A program made the position numbers and the translations under genes. A DNA stretch of 63,714 nucleotides from the NCBI GenBank assembly GCA_010692645.1, contig JAAHGS010000025.1, forward strand, positions 1 to 63,714, in the 5' to 3' direction. The stretch is from Symploca sp. SIO2E9. Lineage in GTDB: Bacteria > Cyanobacteriota > Cyanobacteriia > Cyanobacteriales > Coleofasciculaceae. Shown piece after piece: positions 63,180 to 63,714 of this stretch; within the stretch, counting starts at the first letter, position 1; each line of letters begins with the position of its first letter. The notes beneath the pieces were generated by a model. That model was not told the DNA's origin. It saw nothing but the letters and a program-made list of their open reading frames with translations, and ran no database searches.

Positions 63180-63629
63180 TCAATCATGGGGTATACGCCG
63201 CGAATCTTGATCAACAGCAGCTTCGGTATATTCGCAAAAGATATTAAATCCGACTTTGAGAAGATAGAGTACCACAAAAGTTGCGATCGCAGGATCGAGG
63301 GGTAACCCTGCCATCCCCACTAGATAAACAATCAATCCTGTCAACAAGGGGGTACTGCCAGGATTTTTGCTATATTCTTGAACCTTAGTACGAAAACTAT
63401 CATCACCGCAGAGTTCTTGGCGCAGATTTTTAAGCGTTACCCCCCACAGGGATTTACCTGTAGGCATTTGCGGTAGTGTTCCGTATTCCTCATGGCAGAG
63501 CTCATTAAAAGACTCTTCCAGTCTGCCATCTTGTGCTGCCAGAGTTGCCAGTGCTTTCTGTGCGGGTGCGTAATCCTGAAAAACCTGCTGTAGCTTATCA
63601 ATTTCTGTAATAGTTAATTGAGCAGCCAT
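63180..63629 (-). CDS. Hypothetical protein with C-terminal hydrophobic segments, 149 residues
   Basis: A 149-residue protein starts MAAQLTITEIDKLQQVFQDY. A helical soluble part leads to two hydrophobic stretches near residues 95-135 (LLTGLIVYLVGMAGL and ATFVVLYLLKVGFNIF). I did not recognise the family. It ends against a C/T-rich array, and 85 bases remain upstream to the window edge. Comparable small membrane proteins occur beside predicted cyanobacterial conflict systems, but that is only a loose impression. Confidence 0.6.
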   Translation of the reverse strand: MAAQLTITEIDKLQQVFQDYAPAQKALATLAAQDGRLEESFNELCHEEYGTLPQMPTGKSLWGVTLKNLRQELCGDDSFRTKVQEYSKNPGSTPLLTGLIVYLVGMAGLPLDPAIATFVVLYLLKVGFNIFCEYTEAAVDQDSRRIPHD

Positions 63630-63714
63630 AGTGAACCTCGCTGTTGGAGTCTGCTGAAGGAGAGTTGCTTTGCTCCTGTTTAAATTGTAAATCCTATAAT
63701 TTGGGATTGAGAAA

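Noticed and set aside
62996-63305. Open frames of 93 and 106 codons across the palindrome and C/T array
   Set aside because: They consist of repeat translations and overlap the C-terminal end of the real gene at 63180-63629 on the opposite or another frame.
1-63714. tRNA or rRNA genes
   Set aside because: No GTTCRA-type T-loop with a cloverleaf and no rRNA-like stretch was found by eye; a short tRNA could be missed without a covariance search.

Overview
The window reads as chromosome of a cyanobacterium, most likely a filamentous one. The evidence is frequent GCGATCGC (HIP1) octamers, heptameric AAGTAAT arrays, C/T-rich octamer arrays, a Ser/Thr kinase fused to pentapeptide repeats, a polysaccharide-export and BY-kinase pair of cyanobacterial type, and a CHAT-STAND-TPR giant protein. 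No rRNA, tRNA or CRISPR array was seen. All functional calls come from reading translations and motifs; no database search was run.

Region 1 (1-2816): a C/T-rich array, an orphan DesK/LiaS-type histidine kinase, and a molybdopterin oxidoreductase that has lost its middle and is a pseudogene.

Region 2 (3214-44525): a very large exopolysaccharide locus. A forward block (3214-21505) holds an epimerase, many GT4 glycosyltransferases, a GT2-like enzyme, two intact sulfotransferases, an ABC flippase-like transporter, a beta-helix lipoprotein and a Wzy-like polymerase. A reverse block (21565-42037) holds GT61, a truncated sulfotransferase, a GT39/GtrB-type pair, a beta-propeller lipoprotein, methyltransferases, a Wzx flippase, an acyltransferase, a second epimerase, an unusual metallohydrolase-methyltransferase fusion, a YdjM-like membrane protein, GlpD, a glycosyltransferase split by one in-frame stop codon, WecG/TagA and an SLBB export protein. 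A divergent Wzc-type kinase follows (42312-44525). Together they can build, sulfate, acylate, flip, polymerise and export a heteropolysaccharide. Both a Wzx/Wzy route and an ABC route appear to be present.

Region 3 (44543-52232): housekeeping and miscellaneous genes: a pentapeptide Ser/Thr kinase, pheT, a YciI-like protein with a clear terminator, a class II aldolase and an MsbA-like ABC exporter.

Region 4 (52233-60300): the most unusual part. A two-gene AAA-ATPase / TPR module is decayed. The ATPase is split by a 486-bp IS200/IS605-type non-autonomous element placed exactly 3' of TTAC with no target duplication, and it also has an internal deletion. The TPR partner has a CAA-to-TAA-type nonsense codon. 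The TPR gene's 3' end together with an adjoining palindromic element forms a perfect 201-bp tandem array of four units. Next comes an intact 1301-residue CHAT protease / STAND NTPase / TPR protein, whose seven 120-bp TPR units are nearly identical except at a few hypervariable positions. It ends in the same tail and the same palindrome.

Region 5 (60298-63714): small toxin-antitoxin-type genes (XRE antitoxin, ParE-like pair, HicB with a frameshifted HicA) and small unknown proteins, set among palindromic, heptamer and C/T-rich repeats.
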